Below are positions 54,153-64,000 of a stretch of 64,000 nt of DNA, piece after piece. Position numbers and translations under genes: made by a program. Origin of the DNA: Providencia alcalifaciens DSM 30120 (GTDB taxonomy: Bacteria; Pseudomonadota; Gammaproteobacteria; Enterobacterales; Enterobacteriaceae). The stretch's first letter is position 1, and every line of letters starts with the position of its first letter. A model generated the notes under the pieces. The model was not told the DNA's origin. It saw nothing but the letters and a program-made list of their open reading frames with translations, and did not search any database. The stretch is taken from positions 175,119-239,118 of the forward strand of contig NZ_ABXW01000062.1 in assembly GCF_000173415.1 (NCBI RefSeq), written 5' to 3'.

Positions 54153-54674
54153 TTATATTTTCAGTTCTAGGTATTGTATAAAATTCAGATAATTTTCTTT
54201 TGAATCAAAAGCGCGTTTAGGGAAAATTAAGGCGCTGGTTCTATCAATAAATAGATAATGAGCATCACCATTTTGTTTGATAAATCGCATCGAATTCCAA
54301 TTAAAGTGCACTACCCCATAAACGCTTTTTATGTGTAATCCATTTTCATCAGCCATAAATGTTTTCTCACAGAAAGTTGCACTATCTGTGTCAGGAGTTG
54401 CGTTGCTCAATTTCTTAAAAAGACGGACTGCAAAGATCGCGTAAAGCAATATAGCCATTAGGAGAGAGACAGCAAACTGCTCGGGGTTAAAGTTAATATT
54501 CCACTGTTGAAGTAGAGTGAATGCACCTGCCATGAGGATAAAAAAAACCAGATAAAGCAGAATGTAGGTGATTAGGTTGCGGCTTGCAGGGAAGAAGTAA
54601 TTATTTTTGTAGCAATAGCGGCTATAAGCCATAAATTCTTGACGAGTGAGTTCAATGGTGACAGAGAGAGGCAT
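54153..54674 (-). CDS. YcxB-like small membrane protein
   Basis: A 173-residue protein with a cytoplasmic N-terminal segment containing YSRYCYKNNYF, two membrane helices (residues 40-65 and 75-95) and a C-terminal YcxB-like domain (GLHIKSVYGVVHFNWNSMRFIKQNGDAHYLFIDRTSALIFPKRAF). The role of this family is unknown. The frame extends five codons to a TTG; the ATG at 54672-54674 is chosen. It stands alone upstream of the T6SS, on the same strand. Confidence 0.7.
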   Translation of the reverse strand: MPLSVTIELTRQEFMAYSRYCYKNNYFFPASRNLITYILLYLVFFILMAGAFTLLQQWNINFNPEQFAVSLLMAILLYAIFAVRLFKKLSNATPDTDSATFCEKTFMADENGLHIKSVYGVVHFNWNSMRFIKQNGDAHYLFIDRTSALIFPKRAFDSKENYLNFIQYLELKI

Positions 54675-54774
54675 GATGTATCTCAACAAAAGATGAAAGA
54701 GTGGCAGTTATTATTTCGTTAAAAACACAATTTGGCTATCAGAGAATGGTTAAATAACATGAGGTTGATAGAAC

Positions 54775-54802
54775 AAAAAACCAACCGTAATAGGTTGGTT
54801 TC
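54775..54802 (-). terminator. Terminator of tRNA-Pro
   Basis: Arms AACCAACC / GGTTGGTT with a short loop and a T run on the minus strand, just after the tRNA CCA end. Confidence 0.8.
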
Positions 54803-54812
54803 TGTGAGGATT

Positions 54813-54889
54813 TGGTCGGCACGAGAGGATTTGAACCTCCGACCCCGGACACCCCATGACCGTGCGCTACCAAGCTGCGCTACGTGCCG
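54813..54889 (-). tRNA. proL: tRNA-Pro(GGG)
   Basis: 77 bases on the minus strand fold as a full cloverleaf with an encoded CCA end (54813-54815). Acceptor CGGCACG pairs with CGTGCCG, and the T arm is GGAGG/CCTC. The anticodon loop is ATGGGGT with anticodon GGG at 54853-54855; the U-U pair in the stem is shared with E. coli proL. Its position next to yejM also matches E. coli proL. Confidence 0.95.
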
Positions 54890-54997
54890 ATATATTTGAT
54901 GCATTCCTGTTACTGTAAGGAAAAATGCCAAAAATATACTACCTAAAACAGAGATGAAATCAAGAGGCACACTTGATGACTGATTGAAATTTAAACA

Positions 54998-56713
54998 CTA
55001 ATTTTCATTGAAGCGTTTAAGTTCAGTAAATATTTTTAGCAGTTCAGCAAGATCTGGCTTGTCATCTGTTTGTTCACGACCTTGAAGATCATAGATATTA
55101 AATTGTCCGTTATGATCCATATACATGGTTGCATTGTTGGTGGTAATCACCACATCGCTTTTATCGCCAGTGATAATCCATGGGTAGGTTCGTTGAGCAC
55201 TAAATAAGTCTTCACCTTGGCTGTAATCATCAGGCTGATTATTGACATGCAGTACACGTTGCATGATGGTGGTCATCACGTCTTGATGACTGGTTAGTTT
55301 ATCAATTTGTTGTGCTGGCGTATTTGGCCAGTAGATAAATAACGGCACCTGCATGTTATCGCGGTTAAAGTGTTTTTTATTGATCCAATCAGTATCTTGA
55401 GCACCCTGACTATTGTAGTTAGCCGTGATAACGACAATGGTATTGTTAAGCTTATTTTGGCTCTTCAGCGTTTCAATCACTTGGTTAATTTGGTTGTCTG
55501 TTTGGCGACTGCCTGGGCTTCCTTTGATATTCAAGAAGGAGAACCAAGGAGAACCGTGCTTCACATTATCCAGCCATAAATGCCATTGCTCTATGGTCTG
55601 CTTATCACTGTCTGCTGCTTTTGTCGGCAATGAATAATCAGACAAAATAGCTTGGCGGAAAAGTGGTGAACTAAATCCATCAGTTGAGAACAGACCAAAT
55701 TGGTAACCTTGATGCTGCAACGCTTCGACCAGCACAGAAGGGTGGCGCCCATTAAGAATATTATCAATGTAACTGGATGAGATCCCGTAGAACAACCCAA
55801 ATAGGGCGGTATCATTACGCAACCCAGATGTATAGTGATTGGTAAACTGCGTGCTGATGTCTTTGAATTCTTTCAACGAACTCATTTGGCTTTGCTGAGA
55901 AACATCACCTAAATCATCGACAACCAATAAGAGTAAATTATAACCGGTACCTTGGTCTTGGTAACTGAGGGGTTTTAATGGATATTGGAGTTTCAGTGCG
56001 GTTGGGCTACCTTGCTGGAACACCCGATTTTGGTGCGCCGTGAGATCAAGCAAACCATATTTATCCAACAACTTACGAGCGGTTAGTGGCTGAGATAAAG
56101 GATAATTGTAACGTTGCATGGTGATTGGGCGATAAAAGTTCGCGTCTGCCCATGCATACATTAGGTGTGTCATCACGAAAGCCGCAATGAATACCGCTGC
56201 CAGTGGTCGACCAAAGGTTTGGCGGCTTAGGCTACGTAATTTTTGCCAACTCCATGTTGCAAATAGCATTTCAACAAGGAATATGATGGGAATACTGATA
56301 AACATCAATTGCCATTCACGCGTCATTTCTCCCTTCGCAGGGTTTATGACTAAATCCCATACTTGTGGCGTAAGGTGCAGACCGAATTGGCTAAAAACAC
56401 GTATATCAAAGAGTAATAAGGTGAGACCCGCAGTCGCGAGTGCAACGCAAATGACCCTCAGCAATCGCTGAGACATGACAATAAAGGTCAGCGGAAAGAT
56501 GATTAGCAAGTAGGTGGCAAAGACCACAAAGCTGAAATGACCTAACCAGCTGACAAACGCATAAACGCGACCAGCTAGGGTATCTGGCCAGTCAAAAATA
56601 AACAGATAGCTGCTACTTAGCAAAAGGCAAAGTAGTATATTAAAAAGTGCAAACCAGTGCCCCCAACCAATCATGTTGGAGACTTTATCACGGTAGCGCT
56701 GATGGGTGACCAT
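54998..56713 (-). CDS. yejM: Inner-membrane LPS regulator YejM (PbgA/LapC)
   Basis: A 571-residue protein with five N-terminal membrane helices (residues 15-190) and a periplasmic sulfatase-like domain (LLLLVVDDLGDVSQQSQMSSLKEF, SPWFSFLNIKGSPGSRQTDNQ). YejM binds lipid A and restrains LpxC degradation through LapB, matching LPS synthesis to demand; a cardiolipin role has also been proposed. The metal-site sequence is degenerate compared with true sulfatases, as in E. coli YejM. The gene follows yejL by 21 bases. Confidence 0.9.
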   Translation of the reverse strand: MVTHQRYRDKVSNMIGWGHWFALFNILLCLLLSSSYLFIFDWPDTLAGRVYAFVSWLGHFSFVVFATYLLIIFPLTFIVMSQRLLRVICVALATAGLTLLLFDIRVFSQFGLHLTPQVWDLVINPAKGEMTREWQLMFISIPIIFLVEMLFATWSWQKLRSLSRQTFGRPLAAVFIAAFVMTHLMYAWADANFYRPITMQRYNYPLSQPLTARKLLDKYGLLDLTAHQNRVFQQGSPTALKLQYPLKPLSYQDQGTGYNLLLLVVDDLGDVSQQSQMSSLKEFKDISTQFTNHYTSGLRNDTALFGLFYGISSSYIDNILNGRHPSVLVEALQHQGYQFGLFSTDGFSSPLFRQAILSDYSLPTKAADSDKQTIEQWHLWLDNVKHGSPWFSFLNIKGSPGSRQTDNQINQVIETLKSQNKLNNTIVVITANYNSQGAQDTDWINKKHFNRDNMQVPLFIYWPNTPAQQIDKLTSHQDVMTTIMQRVLHVNNQPDDYSQGEDLFSAQRTYPWIITGDKSDVVITTNNATMYMDHNGQFNIYDLQGREQTDDKPDLAELLKIFTELKRFNEN

Positions 56714-56734
56714 GCTGTTTATTTATCAACCAAA

Positions 56735-56962
56735 TTAGTGTGATTTATCTTCTTTTACAGAAGAAAGTAATGCATTGGCAAAGGATTCTGCAATCATTTT
56801 ACGTTGTGCCGGAGGGACAGACGTATTGAGCAGATTGGTAACCATATTACCGAGTACCATTAATGATAAATCAACTGGAGTATGGTTTTTTTCTAACACA
56901 CTAACAAGGTCAGACAGTAAACCTTCAACTTTTTCATCACTATAGCGAGATGATTGTGGCAT
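56735..56962 (-). CDS. yejL: YejL family protein
   Basis: A 75-residue protein that reads like E. coli Yej[26 protein letters not shown], then [24 protein letters not shown] and a SVKEDKSH end. Its function is unknown. Another ATG lies four codons upstream (56972-56974); the shorter form matches E. coli YejL. It precedes yejM in an operon. Confidence 0.9.
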   Translation of the reverse strand: MPQSSRYSDEKVEGLLSDLVSVLEKNHTPVDLSLMVLGNMVTNLLNTSVPPAQRKMIAESFANALLSSVKEDKSH

Positions 56963-57200
56963 AAATTGTGACATCCTAAATTAATGAAAGCTCCATATGA
57001 TAGCCCATTGTGGGTGACTTTTCTTCTTTCTTTAAACAAATTTTCGTTTAATTGATAATAATGTTTATTTAGATCGCCGAAGTGGATAATAGTTCGCCAT
57101 AAAAGACACAAAAAAATGGCAAACGATAGTTTCAGTTGCAGACAAATACTAACAGTGTTTGAATACGCGACATTATTTCTGCTAGTGAAAGGAGCCAACA

Positions 57201-58202
57201 ATGAGTCTGGAAATTACCCAGATAGCGTTACACCAGTTGATTAAACGAGATGAACAGACCTTAGAAGTCATGTTACGTGATTCGTTATTAGCGACAGACA
57301 ATGTTGTGCAAGACATGATGGCAGAATTACATCGTGTATACAGTGCGAAAAGTAAGGCATTCGGTGAGTTTAATGAAGAAAGTGAGCTTGCCGAAGCATT
57401 GACATTACTCCGTAAAGGTGAAGAAGAGTTTTTAGGTTTTAGCCGTGCGATGACCGTTCGCTTGAAGGATGAGCTTGCAAAGTATCCTTTTGCAGAAGGG
57501 GGGATTGTCCTTTTGTGCCAATATCGCTATTTGGCGGTGGAATATCTTCTCATTGCGGTCCTGAATAGTTGCGATAGCATGTTTGTTACGGAATCTCTCG
57601 ACTTAGGAACGACACATTACTTAGATATTCCTCATGCAGATATCGTGGCGCGTATTGATTTGACTGAGTGGGAAACTAATCCGGAATCTAAACGTTACCT
57701 AACTTTCCTGAAAGGGCGAGTAGGGCGCAAAGTTTCTGATTTCTTTATGGACTTTTTAGCAGCGTCTGAAGGTCTGAATGCGAAAGTGCAAAATAAAGGG
57801 TTGGTCCAAGCATTAGACGATTTTTGCGATAATGCACAAATGGATAAAAACACACGTCAGGCTTATCGTCAGCAAGTTCATAGCTATTGTAGTGAGCAAT
57901 TACAATCAGGCGAGGAAATTGAACTAAAAGCGCTTTCAAAAGAGCTACCGATGGTAGAGGAGCAAAGTTTTGAAGATTTTACGCGCCAAAATGATTACCA
58001 ACTGGAAGAGAGCTTCCCAGCAGATCGCGGGACGTTGAAACAATTAACGAAATTTTCAGGAAGTGGTGGTGGAATCACCATTAGTTTCGATGCGATGTTA
58101 ATGGGGGAGCGTATTTTTTGGGATCCGGTGACGGACACATTAACTATCCGTGGTACTCCACCAAATTTACGTGACCAGTTGCAACGTCGTGGCAATAAAT
58201 AG
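57201..58202 (+). CDS. yejK: Nucleoid-associated protein YejK (NdpA)
   Basis: A 333-residue protein starting [19 protein letters not shown], as E. coli YejK does, with [18 protein letters not shown] in the middle and the C-terminal [15 protein letters not shown]. It is a nucleoid-associated protein that interacts with topoisomerase IV/gyrase in E. coli. AAAGGAG precedes the ATG. Divergent from yejL. Confidence 0.9.
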   Translation: MSLEITQIALHQLIKRDEQTLEVMLRDSLLATDNVVQDMMAELHRVYSAKSKAFGEFNEESELAEALTLLRKGEEEFLGFSRAMTVRLKDELAKYPFAEGGIVLLCQYRYLAVEYLLIAVLNSCDSMFVTESLDLGTTHYLDIPHADIVARIDLTEWETNPESKRYLTFLKGRVGRKVSDFFMDFLAASEGLNAKVQNKGLVQALDDFCDNAQMDKNTRQAYRQQVHSYCSEQLQSGEEIELKALSKELPMVEEQSFEDFTRQNDYQLEESFPADRGTLKQLTKFSGSGGGITISFDAMLMGERIFWDPVTDTLTIRGTPPNLRDQLQRRGNK

Positions 58203-58254
58203 TGAACGCTAAATTTCAGTAAAAATCGTGTGTTAGAAATTTTACGTTAGATAT

Positions 58255-58282
58255 AAATAACGCCGCAATTGCGGCGTTATTT
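58255..58282. terminator. Bidirectional terminator between yejK and rplY
   Basis: A perfect 28-base palindrome with arms AAATAACGCCGCAA / TTGCGGCGTTATTT. It lies between two convergent genes, with A/T ends that give U tracts in both directions. Confidence 0.85.
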
Positions 58283-58326
58283 ACTCGGCGTCCCGAAAAA
58301 ACTTTAAAGCTCGGCTATGGGCTTAA

Positions 58327-58608
58327 TTAAGCGCGCAGGAAGTCAATGTGCGTCACTTTTGGCTTAAATGGGTGACGTTGAACAGCCTGAACTTTTACTT
58401 TAGTTTCTTTACCATCGATAACCAGAGTCAGAACTTCGTAAAATTCTGCTTTGCTTTCTTGGTTAATGATTTCATCGTGGTTCAGAGTTACAGAGATAGC
58501 TTCTTGGTTGCCACCGTAAACGATAGCTGGCAGTTGGTTAGCTCTGCGCAGGCGGCGGCTCGCACCCTTACCCTGCTCTTTACGTTCAATTGCATTAATA
58601 GTTAACAT
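58327..58608 (-). CDS. rplY: 50S ribosomal protein L25
   Basis: A 93-residue L25 with [31 protein letters not shown] at the start and [17 protein letters not shown] at the end. It binds 5S rRNA in the large subunit. It is a single gene with a structured leader (58641-58705) that may autoregulate it. Confidence 0.95.
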   Translation of the reverse strand: MLTINAIERKEQGKGASRRLRRANQLPAIVYGGNQEAISVTLNHDEIINQESKAEFYEVLTLVIDGKETKVKVQAVQRHPFKPKVTHIDFLRA

Positions 58609-58640
58609 TACAATTTCTCTATAAAAGAAAAAATAAAAAT

Positions 58641-58705
58641 CCTGCTACAGGCGACCCAGCAGCAGGTTCGAGATTTGGCCTCGTAACATCATTTCGCTAT
58701 CGCGA
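58641..58705 (-). promoter_or_regulatory. Structured leader of rplY, possible autoregulatory element
   Basis: On the minus strand three hairpins precede the rplY start: CCTGCT...AGCAGG (58641-58666), CGAG...CTCG (58669-58685) and TCGC-TATC-GCGA (58694-58705). A protein-binding leader has been predicted for L25 in gammaproteobacteria; whether this is the same structure is not tested here. Confidence 0.4.
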
Positions 58706-58818
58706 GACATATAAAGGCGGGCAGCATTTTAACGAAAAAACGGTGGGTGGGCAATCATTAAGATCATTATCTTTCTGATTGGGCATGGTTTATCCGCCAA
58801 TAACCATTTATTTTTATA

Positions 58819-60591
58819 TTAAGCTAAAGGGGCAGCAAGACGAAAGCGTCCCTGATAATCAAAGATTTTCTCTCTGATTTCCCAATAACTTTCTTTTTTA
58901 CGAGCGACAATAAATTGCGGGTAACGTAATAACATTTTCTGCGAAATGATGTCATTGGCATTCTTCCAATGAAAAGGAACTCCGGGTGCTCGGTAGTGTT
59001 CTCGTAAAAATCGAAATTCAAAAGCGCGTTTTTGGGCTGCCGTGGTCAAGCGAAAACGTTCAGATACCGATGTGCCATCTTCATCATAATAGGCTATTTT
59101 TATCCACTCGCCTTTTTGATCGGCTCCTGAAGTGAGTTCCATTCCTCCACAGCGTAAAATTAATGCGTCTTTAAGGCGTAGGGCTGCCTTGAGCATATCA
59201 TCAGGATCAGTAAGCACTTCTTGGCATTTATGGCATCGTCGTGCTGCAATGTCATTTTCCGCTCCGCAGTGGGGGCACTGTTTAAATCGAAATCTGAATT
59301 CACATTGCTGTTTATGCCCTTGTTCATTTTCTTCCCAGCCTTGGCAACGACGTCCATAATGCTCGATGATTTGCCCATCAGAGGTGCATTTTCCCCAAAA
59401 AATATTTGCAAATTGACATAGCGGACAGAAGACTTGGACAGGAACGCTGGTGGAATTGGGTTTGCTGCTGCCGACTTCTGGACGGAAAAGGTCATGGGGG
59501 TTACCCGCATAATCTAAAATTAGGCACTGTTTTTTCCCCTCGCTCAAACGCAAACCTCGTCCAACGATTTGTTGATATAAACTGACGGACTCTGTTGGGC
59601 GTAAGATTGCAATCAGATCAACATGGGGGGCATCGAAGCCAGTAGTGAGTACGGAAACGTTGACAAGATAATGTAATTGTTTGCTTTTAAATTGTTGAAT
59701 AATCGCTTGTCGCTCAGAAGATGGCGTTTCTGCGGTGACTAATGCAGCCGTGTTTTTAGGTAAATAACTCAAAATTTCTTTGGCATGTTCTACCGTGGCA
59801 GCAAATATCATGCATCCTTGGAGTGGCGATGCGTATTCAATGATCTGATTAACGATTTTAGGCGTAATTCGCTGCTGTTTTTTCAGTGATAAATTCAGTT
59901 CTTGTTCGCTAAAAATCCCCGATTGATTGACTGAAATTTGGCTAAAGTCATACTGTAAAACAGGCATGTCTAGCCGTTCAGGAGGAACCAGAAACTGGTG
60001 TTTAATCATGTAATGCAAGGGGAGTTCATAGATACAGTCTCGGAAGAAACAGTGTTCATCACCTTTCACCATTCCGTGGTAGTGATATTGGTAAATCCAG
60101 CCATGCCCTAGGCGGTAAGGGGTGGCAGTTAAACCAAGAATGCGTAATGCCGCGTTATGCTTCTGTAAATTTTGGATAATTTGATGATACTGACTTTTTT
60201 CGTTTAGGCTGATGCGATGACACTCATCGATAATCACAAGCGAAAATTTGTCATCAAAGTGATTCAGGTTACGTGCGACTGACTGAACACTCCCAAAAAC
60301 GACTTTACTGTGCGACTCTTTACGATTTAATCCGGCTGCAAAAATGTCCGCCTCTAATCCATAAGTCAGATACTTAGCATGATTTTGTTCGACTAACTCT
60401 TTTACGTGCGCTAAAACGAGTACGCGTCCTCTTGCCAATCTTGCGAGTTCTGCGATAACTAAGCTTTTTCCCGCTCCTGTAGGCAATACAATGACTGCCG
60501 GTTCAGTGTGGCGACGAAAGTGCGCAATGGTAGCGTCAACGGCTTCTTGTTGATAAGGACGCAGTGTAAATGTTGGTGAGGCAGCAGGCAT
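58819..60591 (-). CDS. radD: DNA-repair helicase-like protein RadD
   Basis: A 590-residue superfamily 2 helicase (E. coli RadD/YejH has 586). Walker A LPTGAGKS near residue 40, DECH box VIIDECHR near 130, motif [16 protein letters not shown] near 340, then a zinc-binding segment ([27 protein letters not shown]). RadD promotes recombination and repair after DNA damage. It is divergent from rsuA. Confidence 0.93.
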   Translation of the reverse strand: MPAASPTFTLRPYQQEAVDATIAHFRRHTEPAVIVLPTGAGKSLVIAELARLARGRVLVLAHVKELVEQNHAKYLTYGLEADIFAAGLNRKESHSKVVFGSVQSVARNLNHFDDKFSLVIIDECHRISLNEKSQYHQIIQNLQKHNAALRILGLTATPYRLGHGWIYQYHYHGMVKGDEHCFFRDCIYELPLHYMIKHQFLVPPERLDMPVLQYDFSQISVNQSGIFSEQELNLSLKKQQRITPKIVNQIIEYASPLQGCMIFAATVEHAKEILSYLPKNTAALVTAETPSSERQAIIQQFKSKQLHYLVNVSVLTTGFDAPHVDLIAILRPTESVSLYQQIVGRGLRLSEGKKQCLILDYAGNPHDLFRPEVGSSKPNSTSVPVQVFCPLCQFANIFWGKCTSDGQIIEHYGRRCQGWEENEQGHKQQCEFRFRFKQCPHCGAENDIAARRCHKCQEVLTDPDDMLKAALRLKDALILRCGGMELTSGADQKGEWIKIAYYDEDGTSVSERFRLTTAAQKRAFEFRFLREHYRAPGVPFHWKNANDIISQKMLLRYPQFIVARKKESYWEIREKIFDYQGRFRLAAPLA

Positions 60592-60720
60592 ATGGGTTAG
60601 TTTTTTCTAAAAAGTCAGATTATTAATGTTAAATTTAAGTTAATTCCGTGGCTAGGTCTAAATTTAAGAGTTACCTTTGCCGCGCTATCACTTACAAGGG
60701 GTTATTGATATAATAAATTA

Positions 60721-60736
60721 TGTGATAGTAATCACA
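60721..60736. promoter_or_regulatory. Perfect CRP consensus site between radD and rsuA
   Basis: TGTGATAGTAATCACA matches TGTGA-N6-TCACA exactly and is a palindrome. It lies 75 bases before the rsuA start and 130 before the radD start. A TATAAT element at 60709-60714 is just left of it. Confidence 0.65.
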
Positions 60737-60811
60737 GCAATCCATCTTTCTACCCATGACAGCGTGATCTATTGTACCTCTCGCTGACATTCCATCAAGT
60801 TAAGAGAATCT

Positions 60812-61519
60812 ATGCGACTGGATAAATTTTTGTCCCAGCAACTAGGGATAAGCCGGAGTTTGGTGGCGCGTGAGCTGCGTGCCGGTAATGTCACGGTTGA
60901 CGACGAAGTAGTGAAATCAGGTTCAATGCAAGTTGGTCTCGATAATGAAGTCGCCTATGACGGTAATGTATTAGTGCAAGTTACGGGACCGCGCTATTTT
61001 ATGCTTAATAAACCGGAAGGTTATGTCTGTTCTACTGATGATCCAACGCATCCGACAATCCTCTATTTTATTGATGAACCTATAGCACAAAATTTACATG
61101 CAGCGGGTCGTTTAGATATTGATACGACTGGGTTAGTTCTCTTAACTGATGATGGTCAATGGTCTCATCGAATCACATCACCTAAACACCATTGTGAAAA
61201 AACGTATCGTGTTCAACTCAGTGAAGATATTGCTGATGATGTCACAATTCAATTTGAGCAAGGTGTCATGTTAAACGGTGAAAAATCACCAACAAAACCC
61301 GCGCAATTGGAGATTATTTCTCCGCGAGAAGTGTTGTTGACCATCAGTGAAGGGCGTTATCACCAAGTTAAACGCATGTTTGCGGCTGTTGGGAATCATG
61401 TGTGTGGTTTGCACCGTGAGAGAGTGGGGGAGATCCACTTAGATGAACAGTTAGAACCTGGGGAATACCGTCCACTGACTGAAGCAGAGATTAAGAGTAT
61501 CACTGTCCCCCGAAAATGA
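60812..61519 (+). CDS. rsuA: 16S rRNA pseudouridine-516 synthase RsuA
   Basis: A 235-residue RsuA with an S4 domain ([22 protein letters not shown]) and the catalytic motif [17 protein letters not shown], where the Asp is the nucleophile (about residue 103). It makes pseudouridine 516 in 16S rRNA. It precedes bcr on the same strand. Confidence 0.92.
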   Translation: MRLDKFLSQQLGISRSLVARELRAGNVTVDDEVVKSGSMQVGLDNEVAYDGNVLVQVTGPRYFMLNKPEGYVCSTDDPTHPTILYFIDEPIAQNLHAAGRLDIDTTGLVLLTDDGQWSHRITSPKHHCEKTYRVQLSEDIADDVTIQFEQGVMLNGEKSPTKPAQLEIISPREVLLTISEGRYHQVKRMFAAVGNHVCGLHRERVGEIHLDEQLEPGEYRPLTEAEIKSITVPRK

Positions 61520-61540
61520 TGTCATAACAGGAGTAAATAA

Positions 61541-62725
61541 GTGCAACAACAGCGTTCATCCTATCTGGGGCTGATTTTAATTTTAGGTTTGCTATCAATG
61601 CTAATGCCATTAGCGATTGATATGTATTTACCGAGTTTCCCTGCAATGACAGGGTACTTCAATGTAGATGAAGGGCGCATTCAAATGACCCTAAACAGCT
61701 ACATTTTTGGTTTTGCAATTGGTCAATTATTTTATGGTCCAATGGCGGATAGTTTAGGGCGCAAACCTGTCATTTTGGGGGGGGTGATTGTCTTCGCATT
61801 AGCCTCCGCGGCTTGTGCGGTTGCGGAATCTATCGATACTTTTATTTGGCTGCGCTTCCTACATGGATTTGCTGCTGCGGCTGCCAGTGTGGTGATCAAT
61901 GCGTTAATGCGAGATATGTTTACGAAAGACGAGTTTTCCAGAAGCATGTCTTTCGTCGTGTTAGTCATGACGATTGCGCCTTTGATGGCTCCTATCATGG
62001 GCGGCGAAATGATGCGTTGGTTCTCATGGCATGCCATCTTTTGGAGTATTGCTCTCGCTGCGGTGATTGCCGTGGTGCTGGTCAGCTTATTTATTCGCGA
62101 AACGTTGCCTGTTGAGAAACGCCAAAAATTTCATATTGGCACTACATTGCGCCAATTTGCGACGCTGTTTAGAGCGCGTCAAGTGTTGTTCTATATTTTG
62201 GCCAGTTCATTTTCGTTTTCCGGTATGTTCTCTTTCTTAAATGCGGGCTCATTTGTTTATATTGACCTTAACGGTGTATCGCCACAACATTTTGGTTATT
62301 ATTTTGGCATTAATATTGTCTTCTTATTTATTATGACGACGATTAATGGCAAGTTTGTGAGGCAGTTCGGTGCCGAGCGGATGTTGTATTTTGGGATCAT
62401 TGTTCAGTTCGTGATGGGAATTTGGTTATTAACGACGACAGCCTTGAATATGGATTTCTGGACGCTAGTCATCGGGGTTGCGATTTATGTCAGTGGGATT
62501 GCGATGATCACATCAAATTCCATGGCGGTTATCCTAGATAACTATCCACATATTGCTGGAACTGTTTCCTCTTTAGCTGGGACTATTCGTTTCTCTATTG
62601 GGGCATTGGTCGGAACCGTATTGTCGATGATCCCTGCAAAAAATGCATGGCCGATGGTGGGGTCGATGGTGGGATGTGTTGCGCTTTCAATGTTATTTGT
62701 ATTATTAGCGAAAAGAGCAAAATAA
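61541..62725 (+). CDS. bcr: Bcr/CflA-family drug efflux transporter
   Basis: A 394-residue MFS transporter with 12 hydrophobic helices. PLAIDMYLPSFPAM in helix 1 and GQLFYGPMADSLGRKP in the loop after helix 2 are the Bcr/CflA hallmarks. E. coli Bcr gives bicyclomycin resistance. GTG start with CAGGAG before it. It follows rsuA by 21 bases, as in E. coli. Confidence 0.9.
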   Translation: MQQQRSSYLGLILILGLLSMLMPLAIDMYLPSFPAMTGYFNVDEGRIQMTLNSYIFGFAIGQLFYGPMADSLGRKPVILGGVIVFALASAACAVAESIDTFIWLRFLHGFAAAAASVVINALMRDMFTKDEFSRSMSFVVLVMTIAPLMAPIMGGEMMRWFSWHAIFWSIALAAVIAVVLVSLFIRETLPVEKRQKFHIGTTLRQFATLFRARQVLFYILASSFSFSGMFSFLNAGSFVYIDLNGVSPQHFGYYFGINIVFLFIMTTINGKFVRQFGAERMLYFGIIVQFVMGIWLLTTTALNMDFWTLVIGVAIYVSGIAMITSNSMAVILDNYPHIAGTVSSLAGTIRFSIGALVGTVLSMIPAKNAWPMVGSMVGCVALSMLFVLLAKRAK

Positions 62726-63448
62726 CATCACATATTTTATATCAGTTTCAAGGATGAAACTGTTTAGCTAATTAGTTCCTCTCCTTTATTTATACCATTC
62801 TAATTTATACCTCGAATATATCATTCATAATACCTATAGACTAACCTGTAATAAAGTTCGTTAAAACCGATTTGTTTCTGAGTGAAACTAAGGTTCTTAT
62901 CAAAAAATGATCCATATCAATTATCTTAAGTGGAATGTTTGTTAAATTTCTGTTTTGTGAATTGGCTGAAATGATCCTGTTATTTATTCTTTATTAGCGA
63001 ATGTGAGCTTAAAAAAACGGTAATTGTTAATTTATTTAAACAATGAAGTAAAAAATAAATGGGTTTATTGCGCTTTATTTTGAGTGTCTGTCTCAAAATT
63101 TGTTTAAAAATTAACTTTTTTGTCAAAAAAATTCGTATGCAATGATGTGTGTCACAAAAATTTAACGACATGCTACTTTTTTAATGTTATATTTAAGTTC
63201 TTACTTTTAACAATCACGTTACTTTTTTAATGCGTTAAAAGTTCGGTTTGAACGAGGATTTCTTTAAGGCATATGTAGCTCTATTCACTCTCTAATGTAG
63301 AGAGAGATACAAGGAAGGGGACGGTGTCTCTTGGGGAGTTTCAGTATCTAAAAGAATCGATATTCATGGCGTGAAATGTAAATTGAACAGCAAACTCGCT
63401 AGTCGGTTTACTTGGCAAAATGATGACATGTTTTAATAGGAAATTTTT
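62726..63448. other. Long AT-rich region upstream of yejG
   Basis: 723 bases without a gene. It starts with a weak hairpin (CAGTTTCA / TGAAACTG at 62743-62762) that may end the bcr transcript. A 13-base direct repeat, TACTTTTTTAATG, occurs at 63174-63186 and 63220-63232. A CTCTCT/AGAGAG hairpin lies at 63288-63306, probably in the yejG leader. No ORF or known RNA was recognised. Confidence 0.5.
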
Positions 63449-63790
63449 GTGGAAAAATTAGGTCTTTCGGTGGTGCACAGGCTACCGCAAAGCTACCGCT
63501 GGTTATCAGGAAAAGTAGGTACCGATGTTGAGGTAGTCCCTATGAATGATCTGAATAGCGATAAGCTGGTGGGGCTAAAATTACTCAGCCATGACTGTGC
63601 AACAGATTGTATTGCAATGAAGCAGCTGTCCGAGTCGCTATCAGAAATGCAAATCGACAATGCTATTTTGGAATGGCAAAAAGAGATGTGTTTATTTATT
63701 CGAGCAAGTGATGAATTAACGGCAATGTGTCGTTTGAAGGCATCCGGTGTTGCGATAGCAGAAATGGCATCTGGCTTTTATTGTGCGTAG
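63449..63790 (+). CDS. yejG: YejG family protein
   Basis: A 113-residue protein that resembles E. coli YejG: LSVVHRLPQSYRWLSGK at the start, LVGLKLLSHD and CRLKASGVAIAE near the end. Its function is not established. The start codon is GTG with TAGGAA eight bases before it. It lies downstream of bcr as in E. coli, with a long intergenic region between. Confidence 0.85.
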   Translation: MEKLGLSVVHRLPQSYRWLSGKVGTDVEVVPMNDLNSDKLVGLKLLSHDCATDCIAMKQLSESLSEMQIDNAILEWQKEMCLFIRASDELTAMCRLKASGVAIAEMASGFYCA

Positions 63791-64000
63791 TACCATTAAT
63801 GCATAGCCGCGATGGTCTTTGAAGTTTGTGGTAAAACGTAAAGTTTGAAATAAAGAGAGTGAGTGTTATTGAGTTAGGTAACGTCTCGACTCTTTTGACG
63901 AACGTGCAGCAAACAAACATTCAATAAACAGTCATATCATTTTAAGGTCGGCATATTATTTGTGACCAATAAAAAAAAAGACTTACCAGTTTAGAGCCTG
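63791..64000. other. Window end with no recognised gene
   Basis: The last 210 bases hold no recognised gene, repeat or RNA. Confidence 0.4.

Noticed and set aside
63121..63160. CRP site in the yejG upstream region (GTGTGTCACA)
   Set aside because: Only one half matches; the other TGTGA half at the right distance is absent.

Overview
The window looks like chromosome from a low-GC member of the Enterobacterales, most likely a Morganellaceae genus such as Providencia. This is an inference from gene content. The right end carries the enterobacterial block yejG / bcr / rsuA / radD / rplY / yejK / yejL / yejM / tRNA-Pro(GGG), and many proteins (GltP, DmsABC, YbdG, YejKLM) read as diverged homologues of the E. 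coli ones. No ribosomal RNA, insertion sequence or CRISPR array was seen.

Layout. (1) 1-4200: lipopolysaccharide-modifying genes. Two phosphoethanolamine transferase copies (the left one cut by the window edge) and a WaaZ-like Kdo transferase lie around a small SOS operon (DinI-like protein plus an unknown protein under LexA boxes). A fragment matching the 3' end of a tRNA-Thr, followed by a terminator, suggests the edge of an integrated element. (2) 4660-7720: an ABM-domain enzyme, the glutamate/aspartate symporter gltP (apparently frameshifted near its start) and a GntR/FCD regulator. (3) 8149-14339: a five-gene operon with an NRAMP-like transporter, PxpA, a DUF1445 hydro-lyase, a fused PxpB-PxpC and a biotin carboxylase/biotin carrier protein. 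It is preceded by a near-consensus sigma-54 promoter and two NtrC-type sites, so it is probably a nitrogen-scavenging pathway for 5-oxoproline or a related lactam. (4) 14374-21754: small genes, the anaerobic DMSO reductase operon dmsABC with its chaperone dmsD and an FNR box, and the YbdG mechanosensitive channel. (5) 21935-27187: a CigR-like His-rich protein, a newly noticed 23-residue ORF with its own CRP/FNR-like sites and terminator, an isochorismatase-fold protein, a PmrAB/QseBC-type two-component pair facing a small membrane protein across a four-repeat PmrA-like box, a second DinI-like gene with a LexA box, and a DUF1345 protein.

(6) 27300-53612: a complete type VI secretion system on the minus strand, in transcription order tssB, tssC, tssK, tssL, OmpA-like, hcp, tssH, vgrG, lipase effector (Tle4-like), Tli4-like immunity protein, PAAR, an unknown membrane protein, tssM, tssA, tssF, tssG, tssJ, tssE, vasL. 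All thirteen core components are present and open. Terminators are seen after hcp and at the end of the locus. A 540-base AT-rich gap precedes tssB. (7) 54153-63790: a YcxB-like protein, tRNA-Pro(GGG) and the conserved yej block ending with yejG.

Many start codons were set 3 to 32 codons inside the longest open frame, where a better ATG and ribosome binding site exist. Functions rest on remembered family sequences and motifs; no search was run.
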